28,774 nucleotides of DNA from 66-474 sp039923855 (GTDB lineage Bacteria > Pseudomonadota > Gammaproteobacteria > Xanthomonadales > Rhodanobacteraceae), in NCBI GenBank assembly GCA_039923855.1, contig JBDTBW010000062.1, forward strand, positions 1 through 28,774, in the 5' to 3' direction. This document shows positions 8,279-15,915 of this stretch, piece by piece (the stretch's first letter is position 1; every line of letters starts with the position of its first letter). The notes beneath the pieces are model-generated. The model made no database searches. It was not told the origin of the DNA and saw nothing but the letters and a program-made list of their open reading frames with translations. A program made the translations under genes and the position numbers.

Positions 8279-9133
8279 TCAGGTCGTGGCGGTCGATTCG
8301 CCGCGCGCCGCATCGACACCCGCGCGCTGCGGCGGCGAGCGCGCGGTCAATTTCATGCCGATCACCAGCAGTGCCGCGGTCGTCAGCCAGAACACGGTCT
8401 GGATACCGGCCGGATGCGCGTCATAGCCGATCAGGATATGCAGCGCCTGCCCGACCACCGAGCCGTTGTCGAGCAGCGCGGAGGTGTTCCACAGCTGCGT
8501 GCCCAACGCCGGCAACAGATTGGCCTGCACCAGAAAACGCGCTGCGGTCGAGGCGAGCCCCGCCGCCAGCAATACCAGCATCCAGTTGGTCGTGGTGAAG
8601 AAGTAGCGCAAGGGAATGCGCAACAGGCCGAAGTACAGCGCAACCCCGACCGCCACGCCGGCGACTATGCCCAGCGGAATGCCGGTCAAGAGGCCACCGA
8701 CACCCGCGCCTCCGGCGACCATGCCGTACAGGAACAGCACGATCTCGGAACCCTCGCGCAGTACCGCCAACGCCACCACCGCGAACAACATGGTCAGCGA
8801 ACTGGAACCCGCTTTCACCGCGCCGCCAATCGATTGCATGTGCTGCACCAGTTCGCGTGCGTGGCTCGACATCCAGATCACGTGCCAGCCGATCATCGCG
8901 ACCGCCGCGAACAGCACGCAGGCGTTGAACAATTCCTGGCCGGAACCGTTGACCGCTTCGGCGATCGCGCCGGCGCCCAATGCAACGATAATCGCGCCGA
9001 GCACGCCCAAGCCGATTCCGCCGCTGATGTAGAGGCCGCGGCGCAATACGCCGCGGGTGGCCGCGGCCACGATCGAGACGATCAGCGCGGCTTCCAATAC
9101 TTCGCGGAACACCAGCAGGGCGACGCCTAACAT
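8279..9133 (-). CDS. FTR1-family high-affinity iron permease
   Basis: A 284-residue inner-membrane protein with about seven hydrophobic segments. It carries the two REXXE iron-binding motifs that define the FTR1/EfeU family: R10-E11-V-L-E14 in the first segment and R126-E127-G-S-E130 in the fourth. Such permeases move ferric iron, often after oxidation by a partner, into the cytosol. The cupredoxin gene ends 20 nt before this start and an outer-membrane protein gene follows, so the three look like one iron uptake unit. No EfeO- or EfeB-like partner is nearby, so it differs from EfeUOB. A Fur-box-like sequence precedes the first gene. The Ala/Gly-rich C-terminus (about 265-284) is probably a cytosolic tail. 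Confidence 0.92.
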   Translation of the reverse strand: MLGVALLVFREVLEAALIVSIVAAATRGVLRRGLYISGGIGLGVLGAIIVALGAGAIAEAVNGSGQELFNACVLFAAVAMIGWHVIWMSSHARELVQHMQSIGGAVKAGSSSLTMLFAVVALAVLREGSEIVLFLYGMVAGGAGVGGLLTGIPLGIVAGVAVGVALYFGLLRIPLRYFFTTTNWMLVLLAAGLASTAARFLVQANLLPALGTQLWNTSALLDNGSVVGQALHILIGYDAHPAGIQTVFWLTTAALLVIGMKLTARSPPQRAGVDAARGESTATT

Positions 9134-9153
9134 TTGCTTCTACTCCGCTGCGA

Positions 9154-9489
9154 TCACTGCACGATCAGCACGCCGTTGCCGGTGTCCTGATGGAAGTCGT
9201 CGAAGAACTTGTAGCTGCCTTTGTCGAGCGGGCCGACGAACACCGTGATGGTGCTGCCCGGCAGCACGATTTTTTCGCGGTTGAAGTCGTTGCTTTCGAA
9301 CTCCGATGGCGTCGTATCCTGATTGCTCACCGACACCTTGAACTTGGTGTTGGCCGGCGCCGTCAATTGAACGGGCGCGAACCTGTGATCCTTGATCGCC
9401 AGTTTGTATTCGGGCATGCCGGCCGCCTGCGCCGCCGTCGCGGCGAACAGGCCAAAAGCCAGGTAGATGACAGGAAACAAGCGGGCCAT
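9154..9489 (-). CDS. Periplasmic cupredoxin-like protein, iron-uptake partner
   Basis: A 111-residue exported protein with a signal peptide (MARLFPVIYLAFGLFAATAAQA, cut near residue 23) and one cupredoxin-fold domain (about 27-111). That domain resembles the cupredoxin_1 domain of EfeO-type proteins: NQDTTPSEFES, then VLPGSTITVFVGPL, then GSYKFFDDFHQDTGNG. It has no cysteine, so it cannot be a standard type-1 copper site. H35, E63, E65 and H100 are candidate metal ligands. The ATG at 9489 has GAGAG upstream. A longer open frame starting at 9612 would overlap the Fur-like site, so it is rejected. It is the first gene of the FTR1 unit and probably presents metal to the permease. Confidence 0.85.
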   Translation of the reverse strand: MARLFPVIYLAFGLFAATAAQAAGMPEYKLAIKDHRFAPVQLTAPANTKFKVSVSNQDTTPSEFESNDFNREKIVLPGSTITVFVGPLDKGSYKFFDDFHQDTGNGVLIVQ

Positions 9490-9595
9490 GTTGCGACTCT
9501 CCCAGTTGGTATTTTCAGCGAGCGAGCGGCTCTCCGTAGCGTCCCTCTTCAGGAAACACCAGCTTGAAGGAAAGGGCTCCTGCCTGACGATGCAA

Positions 9596-9624
9596 ACAAT
9601 AATGGTTCTCATTTAGATTCGCAA
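9596..9624 (-). promoter_or_regulatory. Fur-box-like operator overlapping the iron-module promoter
   Basis: On the minus strand TGAGAACCATTATTG (9597-9611) matches the 7-1-7 Fur consensus TGATAATnATTATCA at 10 of 14 scored positions. It covers the likely -10 TATTGT (9596-9601), with TTGCGA (9619-9624) as -35 and a 17-nt spacer. Iron-loaded Fur bound here would block RNA polymerase, so the cupredoxin-FTR1-OMP unit should be switched on by iron shortage. Confidence 0.75.
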
Positions 9625-9683
9625 GAGGGCAAGTGAATCGCATCGAACCGCTATCATTCGTGCTCGCCCTTCGGGAATCTCGC

Positions 9684-10505
9684 GTGGACCACCCTATCCA
9701 GCTGGAGCGCCGCGATGCGCTGGTCAAAATCGTCCTCAATCGCCCCCGGGTGCACAACGCCTTCGACGACGCGTTGATCGCCGCGCTGCACGCGGCGCTG
9801 GAGGAGATGGCCGGCGACGAGTCCGTGCGCGTACTGGTGCTAACCGGCGCGGGCAAGAGTTTTTCCGCCGGCGCCGATCTCAACTGGATGCGTGGCATGG
9901 CGCAAGCGAGCGAAAAAGCAAACCGCGCCGATTCGCTGCGCCTCGCCGCGCTGATGCACACACTGAATTTTTTTCCCAAACCCACCATTGCACGTGTCAA
10001 TGGCGCAGCTTACGGTGGCGGCGTGGGACTCATCGCGGCGTGCGATATCGCGATCGGCGTCGAGGGCGCCAAGTTTTCCCTGAGCGAGGTCAAGCTCGGC
10101 CTGGTGCCGGCGGTGATCTCGCCTTATGTGATCGCCGCGATCGGCGCGCGTCACGCACGCCGGTTGTTCATCAGCGGCGAGGTGTTTGATGCAGTACATG
10201 CCACGCGCATCGGTTTGCTGCATGAAACCGTGCCGGCGGCGGAACTGGATGCGGCGGTGGAACGGACCCGGCATTTCCTGATGAAAGGCGGCCCAATAGC
10301 GCAGCGTGAAGCCAAACAACTCGTGTTGCCCACCGCGGGCGTCACGCGGGAATCGGCCGAAATCATCGATAGACAAAACGCCGAGCTGATCGCGCGGTTG
10401 CGGGTGTCGCCCGAAGGTCAGCAGGGGCTGGCTGCGTTTCTGGAAAAGCGCGCGCCGCAATGGGCGACCCAAAACGAATCCGACGTGCCGACCCGGGAAT
10501 CCTGA
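9684..10505 (+). CDS. liuC: Methylglutaconyl-CoA hydratase (enoyl-CoA hydratase family)
   Basis: A 273-residue crotonase-fold enzyme that hydrates 3-methylglutaconyl-CoA to HMG-CoA in leucine breakdown. Oxyanion-hole segments are SAGADLNWM (61-69) and AYGGGVGL (109-116). FSLSEVKLGLVPAVISPYV (131-149) is the hallmark stretch of methylglutaconyl-CoA hydratases, with E135 as a probable catalytic acid/base. The start is uncertain: the GTG at 9684 puts the normal family N-terminus (HPIQLERRD) just after the start. Another GTG at 9633 follows AGAGGG and would add 17 residues, with a leader close to the divergent Fur-controlled promoter. liuD begins 2 nt after the stop, so the two are translated together. 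Confidence 0.9.
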   Translation: MDHPIQLERRDALVKIVLNRPRVHNAFDDALIAALHAALEEMAGDESVRVLVLTGAGKSFSAGADLNWMRGMAQASEKANRADSLRLAALMHTLNFFPKPTIARVNGAAYGGGVGLIAACDIAIGVEGAKFSLSEVKLGLVPAVISPYVIAAIGARHARRLFISGEVFDAVHATRIGLLHETVPAAELDAAVERTRHFLMKGGPIAQREAKQLVLPTAGVTRESAEIIDRQNAELIARLRVSPEGQQGLAAFLEKRAPQWATQNESDVPTRES

Positions 10506-10507
10506 GC

Positions 10508-12574
10508 ATGTTCGACACCATCCTGATCGCCAACCGCGGCGAGATCGCCTGCCGGGTGATCCGCACCTGCCGGCGGCTCGGCATCCGCAGCGTGGCGGTC
10601 TATTCCGACGCGGACAAGAACGCGCGGCATGTGCGGATGGCCGACGTCGCGTATCCGATCGGCGGCCCGCGTCCGAGCGAATCGTATTTGCGCGGCGACG
10701 CGATTCTCGATGTCGCGAAAAAAGCCGGCGCGCAGGCGATCCATCCCGGTTACGGATTCCTCTCCGAGAACGCGCCGTTCGCGCGCGCGTGCGCCGAGGC
10801 CGGGATCGTGTTCATCGGCCCGAGGCCCGAAAGCATCGAAGCAATGGGATCGAAGGCGCAAGCCAAGGCGCTGATGCAAAAACACGGCGTACCGCTGGTG
10901 CCCGGTTATCACGGCGAGGATCAATCCGGAAAGGCACTGCTTGCGGAAGCGCGCAAATTGGGCTTCCCGCTGATGATCAAGGCGGCCGGCGGCGGCGGCG
11001 GCAAGGGCATGCGCATAGTCCGCGTTGAAAAGGAATTCGCGGAAGCGCTGGCCTCGGCGCAGCGCGAAGCACAAGGCGCCTTCGGCGATGCGCGGATGAT
11101 CCTCGAACGTTACATCGAACACCCGCGCCATATCGAGTTTCAGGTGTTCGGCGATGTCCTCGGCAACGTGATCCACTTGAACGAGCGCGAATGCTCGGCG
11201 CAGAGGCGCTACCAGAAGGTGTTGGAGGAAACGCCCTCGCCTTTTCTGGACGACGCCCGCCGCGCAGTGATGGGTACGGTCGCGATCGCGGCGGCAAAAG
11301 CGGTCGATTACCTCGGCGCCGGAACCGTCGAGTTCATCGTCGGACCGAACGGCGATTTCCATTTCATGGAGATGAACACCCGCTTGCAGGTCGAGCATCC
11401 GGTTACTGAAGAAACATTGGATGTCGACCTTGTCGAATGGCAACTTCGCATCGCTTCCGGCGAGCCACTGCCGATCTCGCAGGATCAAGTGCGCGCCAAT
11501 GGTCATGCGATCGAGGTGCGCCTGTACGCGGAAGATCCGGAACAGAATTTCCTGCCCGGCTCCGGCCGCATTGTAAAACTGGAATTGTCGGAGCGCTCGC
11601 GCCACGTTCGCGTCGATGCGGGCGTGGATGCCGGCGACAGCGTATCGATTTTCTACGACCCGATGATCGCCAAGCTGATCGTGTGGGATGAGGATCGCCC
11701 GCGTGCGCTGGCGCGACTGCGCGAGGCCCTGTCGCACTGCGAAATCATCGGGCCCAAATCCAATCTCGCGTTTCTGGAACGGCTGGCGCGGCATCCCACG
11801 ATCACGCAAGGCACCATCGACACCGGTTATCTCGACCGGCATCTGGATGAGTTCTTGCCGGACGACGCACCATTGCCGCCGCAACCCTTGTTCGCCGCCG
11901 CGGTCGCCGCGCTGCTGCACGACGAGCGCATTGCGTGTGAGGCCACGCGTGAAAGCCGCGACCCGCATTCGCCGTGGGCGATCCCGGATGCCTGGCGCAT
12001 CGGTCATGCCGGCAAGCGGATCGTGGCGCTAGCGCGCAGCGATCGGCGCCACGAGATCGAATCATTCGGACACGATGGCGAATACGACTTGCGTTGCGGC
12101 GGGGAGCATTGCACTGTCGCAGGGGCGCGCCTTGATGACTGCTGGCTGCACGCGCGTTTTGACGGCACGGCGCGGCGTTTGTGCGCCGATGCAGATCGCT
12201 CCCGCGTTCGCGTGCAGGACGGCAACGGCGTGCGTATTTATTTCACGCGCGTTCCCGCGTTCGCGTATGAGGCCAGCGACAGCGTCGGCGGCGATCACGT
12301 AACCGCGCCGATGCCCGGCCGGATCGTGCTGGTCAAGACGAAAGCCGGCGATGAAGTCGAGAAGGACCAGGAGTTGCTGGTCATGGAAGCGATGAAAATG
12401 GAACTGACCCTGCGCGCACCGCGCGGAGGAAAAATCGAATCACTGCACGCCGCGGCCGGCGATTTTGTCGAAGCCGATGCGGTATTGATTGCGTTCTTCC
12501 CTGAACGCGAAGATCAAAAAGCGGCCATCCATGGCCACACTTCTCAAAAAATCTGGCTTGATCCAGCGAATTGA
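10508..12574 (+). CDS. liuD: Methylcrotonyl-CoA carboxylase, alpha (biotin carboxylase/BCCP) subunit
   Basis: A 688-residue subunit that carboxylates its own biotin using ATP and bicarbonate, then hands the CO2 to LiuB. The biotin carboxylase domain (about 1-450) begins MFDTILIANRGEIACRVIRT and has the ATP-grasp loop AAGGGGGKGM (159-168) and the active-site segment MEMNTRLQVEHPVTE. The C-terminal biotinyl domain has MEAMKM with biotin acceptor K630. Biotinyl domains normally end about where AVLIAFFPE is found here. The last 20 or so residues (REDQKAAIHGHTSQKIWLDPAN) come from a copy of the dispersed GCGGCCAT palindrome and are not native sequence. It starts 2 nt after liuC, and liuE follows 16 nt after the stop. 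Confidence 0.95.
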   Translation: MFDTILIANRGEIACRVIRTCRRLGIRSVAVYSDADKNARHVRMADVAYPIGGPRPSESYLRGDAILDVAKKAGAQAIHPGYGFLSENAPFARACAEAGIVFIGPRPESIEAMGSKAQAKALMQKHGVPLVPGYHGEDQSGKALLAEARKLGFPLMIKAAGGGGGKGMRIVRVEKEFAEALASAQREAQGAFGDARMILERYIEHPRHIEFQVFGDVLGNVIHLNERECSAQRRYQKVLEETPSPFLDDARRAVMGTVAIAAAKAVDYLGAGTVEFIVGPNGDFHFMEMNTRLQVEHPVTEETLDVDLVEWQLRIASGEPLPISQDQVRANGHAIEVRLYAEDPEQNFLPGSGRIVKLELSERSRHVRVDAGVDAGDSVSIFYDPMIAKLIVWDEDRPRALARLREALSHCEIIGPKSNLAFLERLARHPTITQGTIDTGYLDRHLDEFLPDDAPLPPQPLFAAAVAALLHDERIACEATRESRDPHSPWAIPDAWRIGHAGKRIVALARSDRRHEIESFGHDGEYDLRCGGEHCTVAGARLDDCWLHARFDGTARRLCADADRSRVRVQDGNGVRIYFTRVPAFAYEASDSVGGDHVTAPMPGRIVLVKTKAGDEVEKDQELLVMEAMKMELTLRAPRGGKIESLHAAAGDFVEADAVLIAFFPEREDQKAAIHGHTSQKIWLDPAN
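12501..12550 (+). repeat. Dispersed palindrome, GCGGCCAT family, inside the 3' end of liuD
   Basis: The copy reads GAACGCGAAGATCAAAAA, then GCGGCCATCCATGGCCACAC, then TTCTCAAAAA. The palindrome arms are intact except for one base in the right arm. It is read through by the liuD frame and supplies the tail residues of that protein. Confidence 0.9.
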
Positions 12575-12590
12575 CCACCGCCGCGCACCC

Positions 12591-13487
12591 ATGAGCACCC
12601 TCCCCGCCAGCGTCCGTATCGTCGAGGTCGGCGCGCGCGACGGCCTGCAGAACGAAAAGGCTTTTCTGCCGACCGCGCTCAAGATCGAATTGATCGATCG
12701 ATTGTCCGAGTGCGGGCTGCAAACGATCGAGGCAACGAGCTTCGTCAGTCCGAAATGGGTGCCGCAACTCGCCGACGCGGTGGAGGTTTTTCACGGCATC
12801 GACAGGAAACCCGGCGTCGCCTATCCGGTGCTGGTGCCGAATCTTCAAGGCTACCAGCGCGCGCGCGAAACCGGCGCTGTCGAGATCGCGGTGTTCACCG
12901 CCGCCAGCGAGGCGTTCAACCGCAAGAACATCAACGCGACGATCGACGAGTCGATCGAGCGTTTCCTGCCGGTGATGGAATGCGCGCAGACCGACGGCGT
13001 CCGCGTGCGCGGTTATGTTTCGACCGTGCTCGGTTGCCCCTATCAGGGTGAGGTACCGCTGTCAGACGTGGTGCGCGTGGCAAAACGTCTGCACGAACTT
13101 GGCTGTTACGAAGTTTCATTGGGCGACACGATCGGCACCGGCACCCCGGGAAAAGCGCGTGCGATGCTGCGCGCGGTCGCCGGCGAAGTGCCGATCGATG
13201 CGCTGGCCGTACATTTCCACGACACCTATGGACAGGCACTGGCCAACATCCTTGCCTGTCTGGAGGAAGGCGTCGCGGTGGTGGATAGTTCCGTGTCGGG
13301 AACCGGCGGCTGTCCGTATGCGAAAGGCGCGACCGGCAACGTCGCCACCGAGGATGTCGCTTACATGTTGGTGGGGATGGATATCGAAACCGGCATCGAT
13401 CTCGGCCGGCTGATCGACACCGGTCTGTGGCTATCGCGCGAGCTCGGCCGTGGCACCGGCAGCAAGGTGGCGCGGGCCCGAGGTTAA
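12591..13487 (+). CDS. liuE: Hydroxymethylglutaryl-CoA lyase
   Basis: A 298-residue DRE-TIM metallolyase that splits HMG-CoA into acetyl-CoA and acetoacetate, the last step of the liu pathway. It has VEVGARDGLQNE (11-22, with R16 and metal ligand D17), the metal-binding pair H208 and H210 in VHFHDTYGQ, the signature SGTGGCPYAKGATGN with active-site C241, and N250. The family usually has GLGGCPYA, so Thr replaces Leu here. The length is typical of the cytosolic bacterial enzyme without targeting extension. The ATG at 12591 begins 16 nt after liuD. No good Shine-Dalgarno is seen, so it is likely translated with liuD. Confidence 0.95.
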   Translation: MSTLPASVRIVEVGARDGLQNEKAFLPTALKIELIDRLSECGLQTIEATSFVSPKWVPQLADAVEVFHGIDRKPGVAYPVLVPNLQGYQRARETGAVEIAVFTAASEAFNRKNINATIDESIERFLPVMECAQTDGVRVRGYVSTVLGCPYQGEVPLSDVVRVAKRLHELGCYEVSLGDTIGTGTPGKARAMLRAVAGEVPIDALAVHFHDTYGQALANILACLEEGVAVVDSSVSGTGGCPYAKGATGNVATEDVAYMLVGMDIETGIDLGRLIDTGLWLSRELGRGTGSKVARARG

Positions 13488-13490
13488 TGC

Positions 13491-13537
13491 GCATCCCTGC
13501 GAAGAAAAAGCAGCCATCCGTGGCCGCACTACTCAAT
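13491..13537 (+). repeat. Dispersed palindrome, GCGGCCAT family, after liuE
   Basis: CTGCGAAGAAAAAGCAGCCA continues TCCGTGGCCGCACTACTCAA. It keeps the leader, both arms with two changes, and the tail. It begins 3 nt after the liuE stop. Confidence 0.85.
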
Positions 13538-13573
13538 GCAAGCATGCATAATCGTTGCTGTTTCCGATAGCGA

Positions 13574-14068
13574 ATGACGATGCCCGACGATTTCCTGATG
13601 CGTCAGATCGAGTCGCGCGACGATATGGCTGTTGCGGCGATCATCCGCGCGGTGATGCCGGAGTTCGGTGCCGGCGGCGAAGGCTTCGCGATCCATGACG
13701 CCGAAGTCGATGCGATGCACGCGACGTATTTAACGCCACGCAGCGCCTATTACGTGATCGAAGCCAACGATGTCGTGCTCGGCGGCGGTGGCATCGCGCC
13801 GCTGGCGGCCGGCGCAGCCGATACTTGCGAATTGCGCAAGATGTATTTTCTGCCCGAACTGCGTGGCCGCGGCGCGGGCAACGCGTTGATCGTGAAATGT
13901 CTCGACGCCGCGCGAGCATTCGGTTTCCATCGCTGCTATCTGGAAACGCTGACCGGCATGGACGCCGCGCAAGCATTATATCGCCAACATGGTTTCACGC
14001 CACTGTGCGCGCCGCTGGGCGCCACCGGCCATCATGGCTGCGACAGGTTTTTTATTCGCGAATTGTGA
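13574..14068 (+). CDS. GNAT-family N-acetyltransferase
   Basis: A 164-residue single-domain acetyltransferase that uses acetyl-CoA to acetylate an amine. The acetyl-CoA pyrophosphate loop is RGRGAG (97-102) after the strand CELRKMYFLPEL. It is followed by the motif B region LETLTGMDAAQALYRQHGFTPL (about 129-150), where Y and the GF turn are typical. The substrate cannot be told. It lies 86 bp after liuE on the same strand, with a palindromic repeat between, and 42 bp before the SDR gene. It may be transcribed with the catabolic cluster without belonging to the pathway. A second in-frame ATG two codons on is equally possible. Confidence 0.85.
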   Translation: MTMPDDFLMRQIESRDDMAVAAIIRAVMPEFGAGGEGFAIHDAEVDAMHATYLTPRSAYYVIEANDVVLGGGGIAPLAAGAADTCELRKMYFLPELRGRGAGNALIVKCLDAARAFGFHRCYLETLTGMDAAQALYRQHGFTPLCAPLGATGHHGCDRFFIREL

Positions 14069-14110
14069 CCGGCCATTGCTAGAATCGCGCGTTCGCTCAC
14101 GGAGAACCCC

Positions 14111-14878
14111 ATGCAGCTCGATCAGGTCAAGGCGATCGTCACCGGCGGCGCGTCCGGTCTCGGTCACGCAGTGGCGCAGAACCTCATCGGCCACGGCGGC
14201 AAGGTCGCGCTGTTCGACGTCAACGAGGAGAAAGGCAAGCAGTCTGCGAACGAACTGGGGGGCGCCGCGCGTTTTTTTCGTACCGATGTGACTTCCGAGG
14301 ACAACGTCGTCGCCAATGTCGCCGCCGCGCGCGAGACGATGGGCGGCCTGAACGTGGTGATGAATTGCGCCGGGATTCTCGGCGCCGGCCGCGTGCTCGG
14401 CAAGGAAGGCCCTATGCCGCTGGCGCAATTCCAGGGCACGCTGATGGTGAACCTCGTCGGCAGTTTCAACGTCGCCAAAGCTGGCGCCGCGCTGATGCAA
14501 AACAACGAGGCGGGTGAAGATGGCGAGCGCGGCGTGATCGTCAACACCGCGAGTGTCGCCGCCTTCGAGGGCCAGATCGGCCAGGCCGCGTATTCGGCAT
14601 CGAAAGGTGGCGTGGTCGGCATGACGCTGCCAATGGCGCGCGAACTGGCGCGTTTCGGCATCCGCGTCGCGACCATCGCGCCCGGCATTTTCTGGACGCC
14701 GATGGTGGATGGGATGCCGGAAGCTGTGCAGCAATCATTGTCGGCGTCGATCCCGTTTCCACCGCGGCTCGGCAAACCGGAAGAATTCGCGCAGACCGTC
14801 GCCTTCATCTTGACCAACCGCTACATCAATGGCGAGACGATCCGGCTGGATGGCGCGGTGCGGTTGCAGAGCAAATGA
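14111..14878 (+). CDS. SDR 3-hydroxyacyl-CoA dehydrogenase (HSD17B10-like)
   Basis: A 255-residue short-chain dehydrogenase. It has the cofactor loop TGGASGLG (11-18), D36 at the end of strand 2 (favours NAD+ over NADP+), NCAG (85-88), and the catalytic set S148, Y161, K165 in ASVAAFEGQIGQAAYSASKGG. The C-terminal FWTPMVDGMPE and PPRLGKPEEFAQTV segments resemble human type-10 HSD, which oxidises 2-methyl-3-hydroxybutyryl-CoA in isoleucine breakdown. That role fits the neighbouring branched-chain genes and thiolase but is inferred. GGAG lies about 7 nt before the ATG. Confidence 0.88.
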   Translation: MQLDQVKAIVTGGASGLGHAVAQNLIGHGGKVALFDVNEEKGKQSANELGGAARFFRTDVTSEDNVVANVAAARETMGGLNVVMNCAGILGAGRVLGKEGPMPLAQFQGTLMVNLVGSFNVAKAGAALMQNNEAGEDGERGVIVNTASVAAFEGQIGQAAYSASKGGVVGMTLPMARELARFGIRVATIAPGIFWTPMVDGMPEAVQQSLSASIPFPPRLGKPEEFAQTVAFILTNRYINGETIRLDGAVRLQSK

Positions 14879-14885
14879 CGACAGG

Positions 14886-15055
14886 ATGTCGTCATCCCGG
14901 ACAGCACAGAGAGCGAGCCGATGCGTTTCGAGATGCGTTGAAGCGCATCTCGCGCGACGGAGAGCGCCGCAGGCAGGATGCGGGGGCCGGCCGCTTGTCG
15001 AGGCAGGAAGCCGAGACTAGCGGTGCGTTGATCCGGGATCCAGATTAAAGATGTC
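14886..15055. repeat. Long palindromic element (GTCATCCCGG ... CCGGGATCCAG)
   Basis: The gap before yeiP begins with GTCGTCATCCCGGACAGC and ends with GATCCGGGATCCAG and GTCATCGCCCC. These are the outer arms of the same family found at 7265 and 27386, but with about 120 bp of GC-rich spacer between them. No open frame in it looks real. It is probably a long, diverged member of the family. Confidence 0.55.
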
Positions 15056-15131
15056 ATCGCCCCGACAAGACACGGATGCCCATTGATCCGAGCCAGTCGC
15101 CACACGTTTCGCATTTCTTCCCCTACCCCAA

Positions 15132-15151
15132 CCCTCCCCGCTGGGGGAGGG
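15132..15151 (+). promoter_or_regulatory. Leader hairpin covering the yeiP Shine-Dalgarno
   Basis: A perfect 8-bp stem CCCTCCCC / GGGGAGGG with loop GCTG ends 10 nt before the yeiP ATG. The right arm, GGGGAGGG continued by AGA, is the only Shine-Dalgarno for yeiP. In the folded RNA the ribosome site would be buried, so yeiP translation should depend on unfolding of this stem. Confidence 0.7.
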
Positions 15152-15161
15152 AGACAAGACA

Positions 15162-15725
15162 ATGAAAGCCTCTGACATCAAACGCGGCAACGTGGTCGAG
15201 TACGACGGCAAGGTCTGGCAGGTGCGCAACATCGAGCGCAGCGCGCCGACCGCACGCGGCGGCAACGTGACCTTCCGCTTCACGCTGTACCGCGTGCCGG
15301 GCGGACAGAAGTTCGATCTTTCGCTGCGCGCCGATGACGACCTGCGCGAGATCGAATTGACCCGGCGCGCGGCCACGTTCTCCTACAAGGACGGCGAGGC
15401 GTTCGTGTTCCTCGACGCCGAAACCTACACGCCCTATCCGCTCGATCCGGATCTGGTCGGCGGTGACGCAGGTTTCATCGGCGATGGATTGGAGAATTGC
15501 TACGTGCAATTGATCGGCGATGCGCCGGTCGCGCTGCAATTGCCGGCGACCGTTACGCTGATCGTGGCCGACACCGCGCCGGAACTGAAAGGCGCCTCGG
15601 CGACCAAGCGCGCAAAACCTGCGCGGCTTGAAACCGGCATCGAGATACAGGTGCCGGAATACATCGGCGTCGGCGAGCGCGTGTGGGTCAACACGGCGAC
15701 AGGGGAGTTCGCGGGTCGAGCATGA
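15162..15725 (+). CDS. yeiP: Elongation factor P-like protein YeiP (EfpL)
   Basis: A 187-residue EF-P paralogue that binds the ribosome beside the P-site tRNA to help at difficult peptide bonds. It shows the three-beta-barrel order: KOW-like domain I (about 1-64, MKASDIKRGNVVEYDGKVWQV), the OB domain II, and C-terminal OB domain III (TGIEIQVPEYIGVGERVWVNTATGEF). In true EF-P the tip loop holds the modified lysine or arginine; here the loop is SAPTARGG with R32, as in YeiP/EfpL proteins. A palindrome occupies its leader and an interrupted hairpin overlaps its stop codon. The Shine-Dalgarno is inside the leader stem. Confidence 0.93.
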   Translation: MKASDIKRGNVVEYDGKVWQVRNIERSAPTARGGNVTFRFTLYRVPGGQKFDLSLRADDDLREIELTRRAATFSYKDGEAFVFLDAETYTPYPLDPDLVGGDAGFIGDGLENCYVQLIGDAPVALQLPATVTLIVADTAPELKGASATKRAKPARLETGIEIQVPEYIGVGERVWVNTATGEFAGRA

Positions 15726-15767
15726 TGCGTTTATGGAATGCCTTGAATGGCATTCCATGCATCATGC
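15720..15767 (+). terminator. Long hairpin overlapping the yeiP stop codon
   Basis: Two stacked perfect stems, GCATGATGC/GCATCATGC (9 bp, outer) and ATGGAATGCC/GGCATTCCAT (10 bp, inner), have a 4-nt bulge (GTTT) on the left side and loop TTGAAT. The yeiP stop codon is inside the left outer arm. There is no T-run after it, so a simple intrinsic terminator is doubtful. It may instead protect the mRNA 3' end. Confidence 0.6.
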
Positions 15768-15915
15768 GAGGGTGAGGCAAGGATGCCGATCGGAAAACGC
15801 ACCAGGGATGGTTGCTCGCCAAACCTTCCGGCGCTTGTGCGGTTCGCCCGTGGCGGGGTAAGGTGCGACGCCATGCCCGGCGTGGCGCCGGTGCTCAGAG
15901 CCCTGGGGGAATGCG

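Noticed and set aside
9490..9612. A longer cupredoxin start at 9612
   Set aside because: Its first codons coincide with the Fur-like site and the -10 region. The later ATG has a ribosome site and a proper signal peptide.
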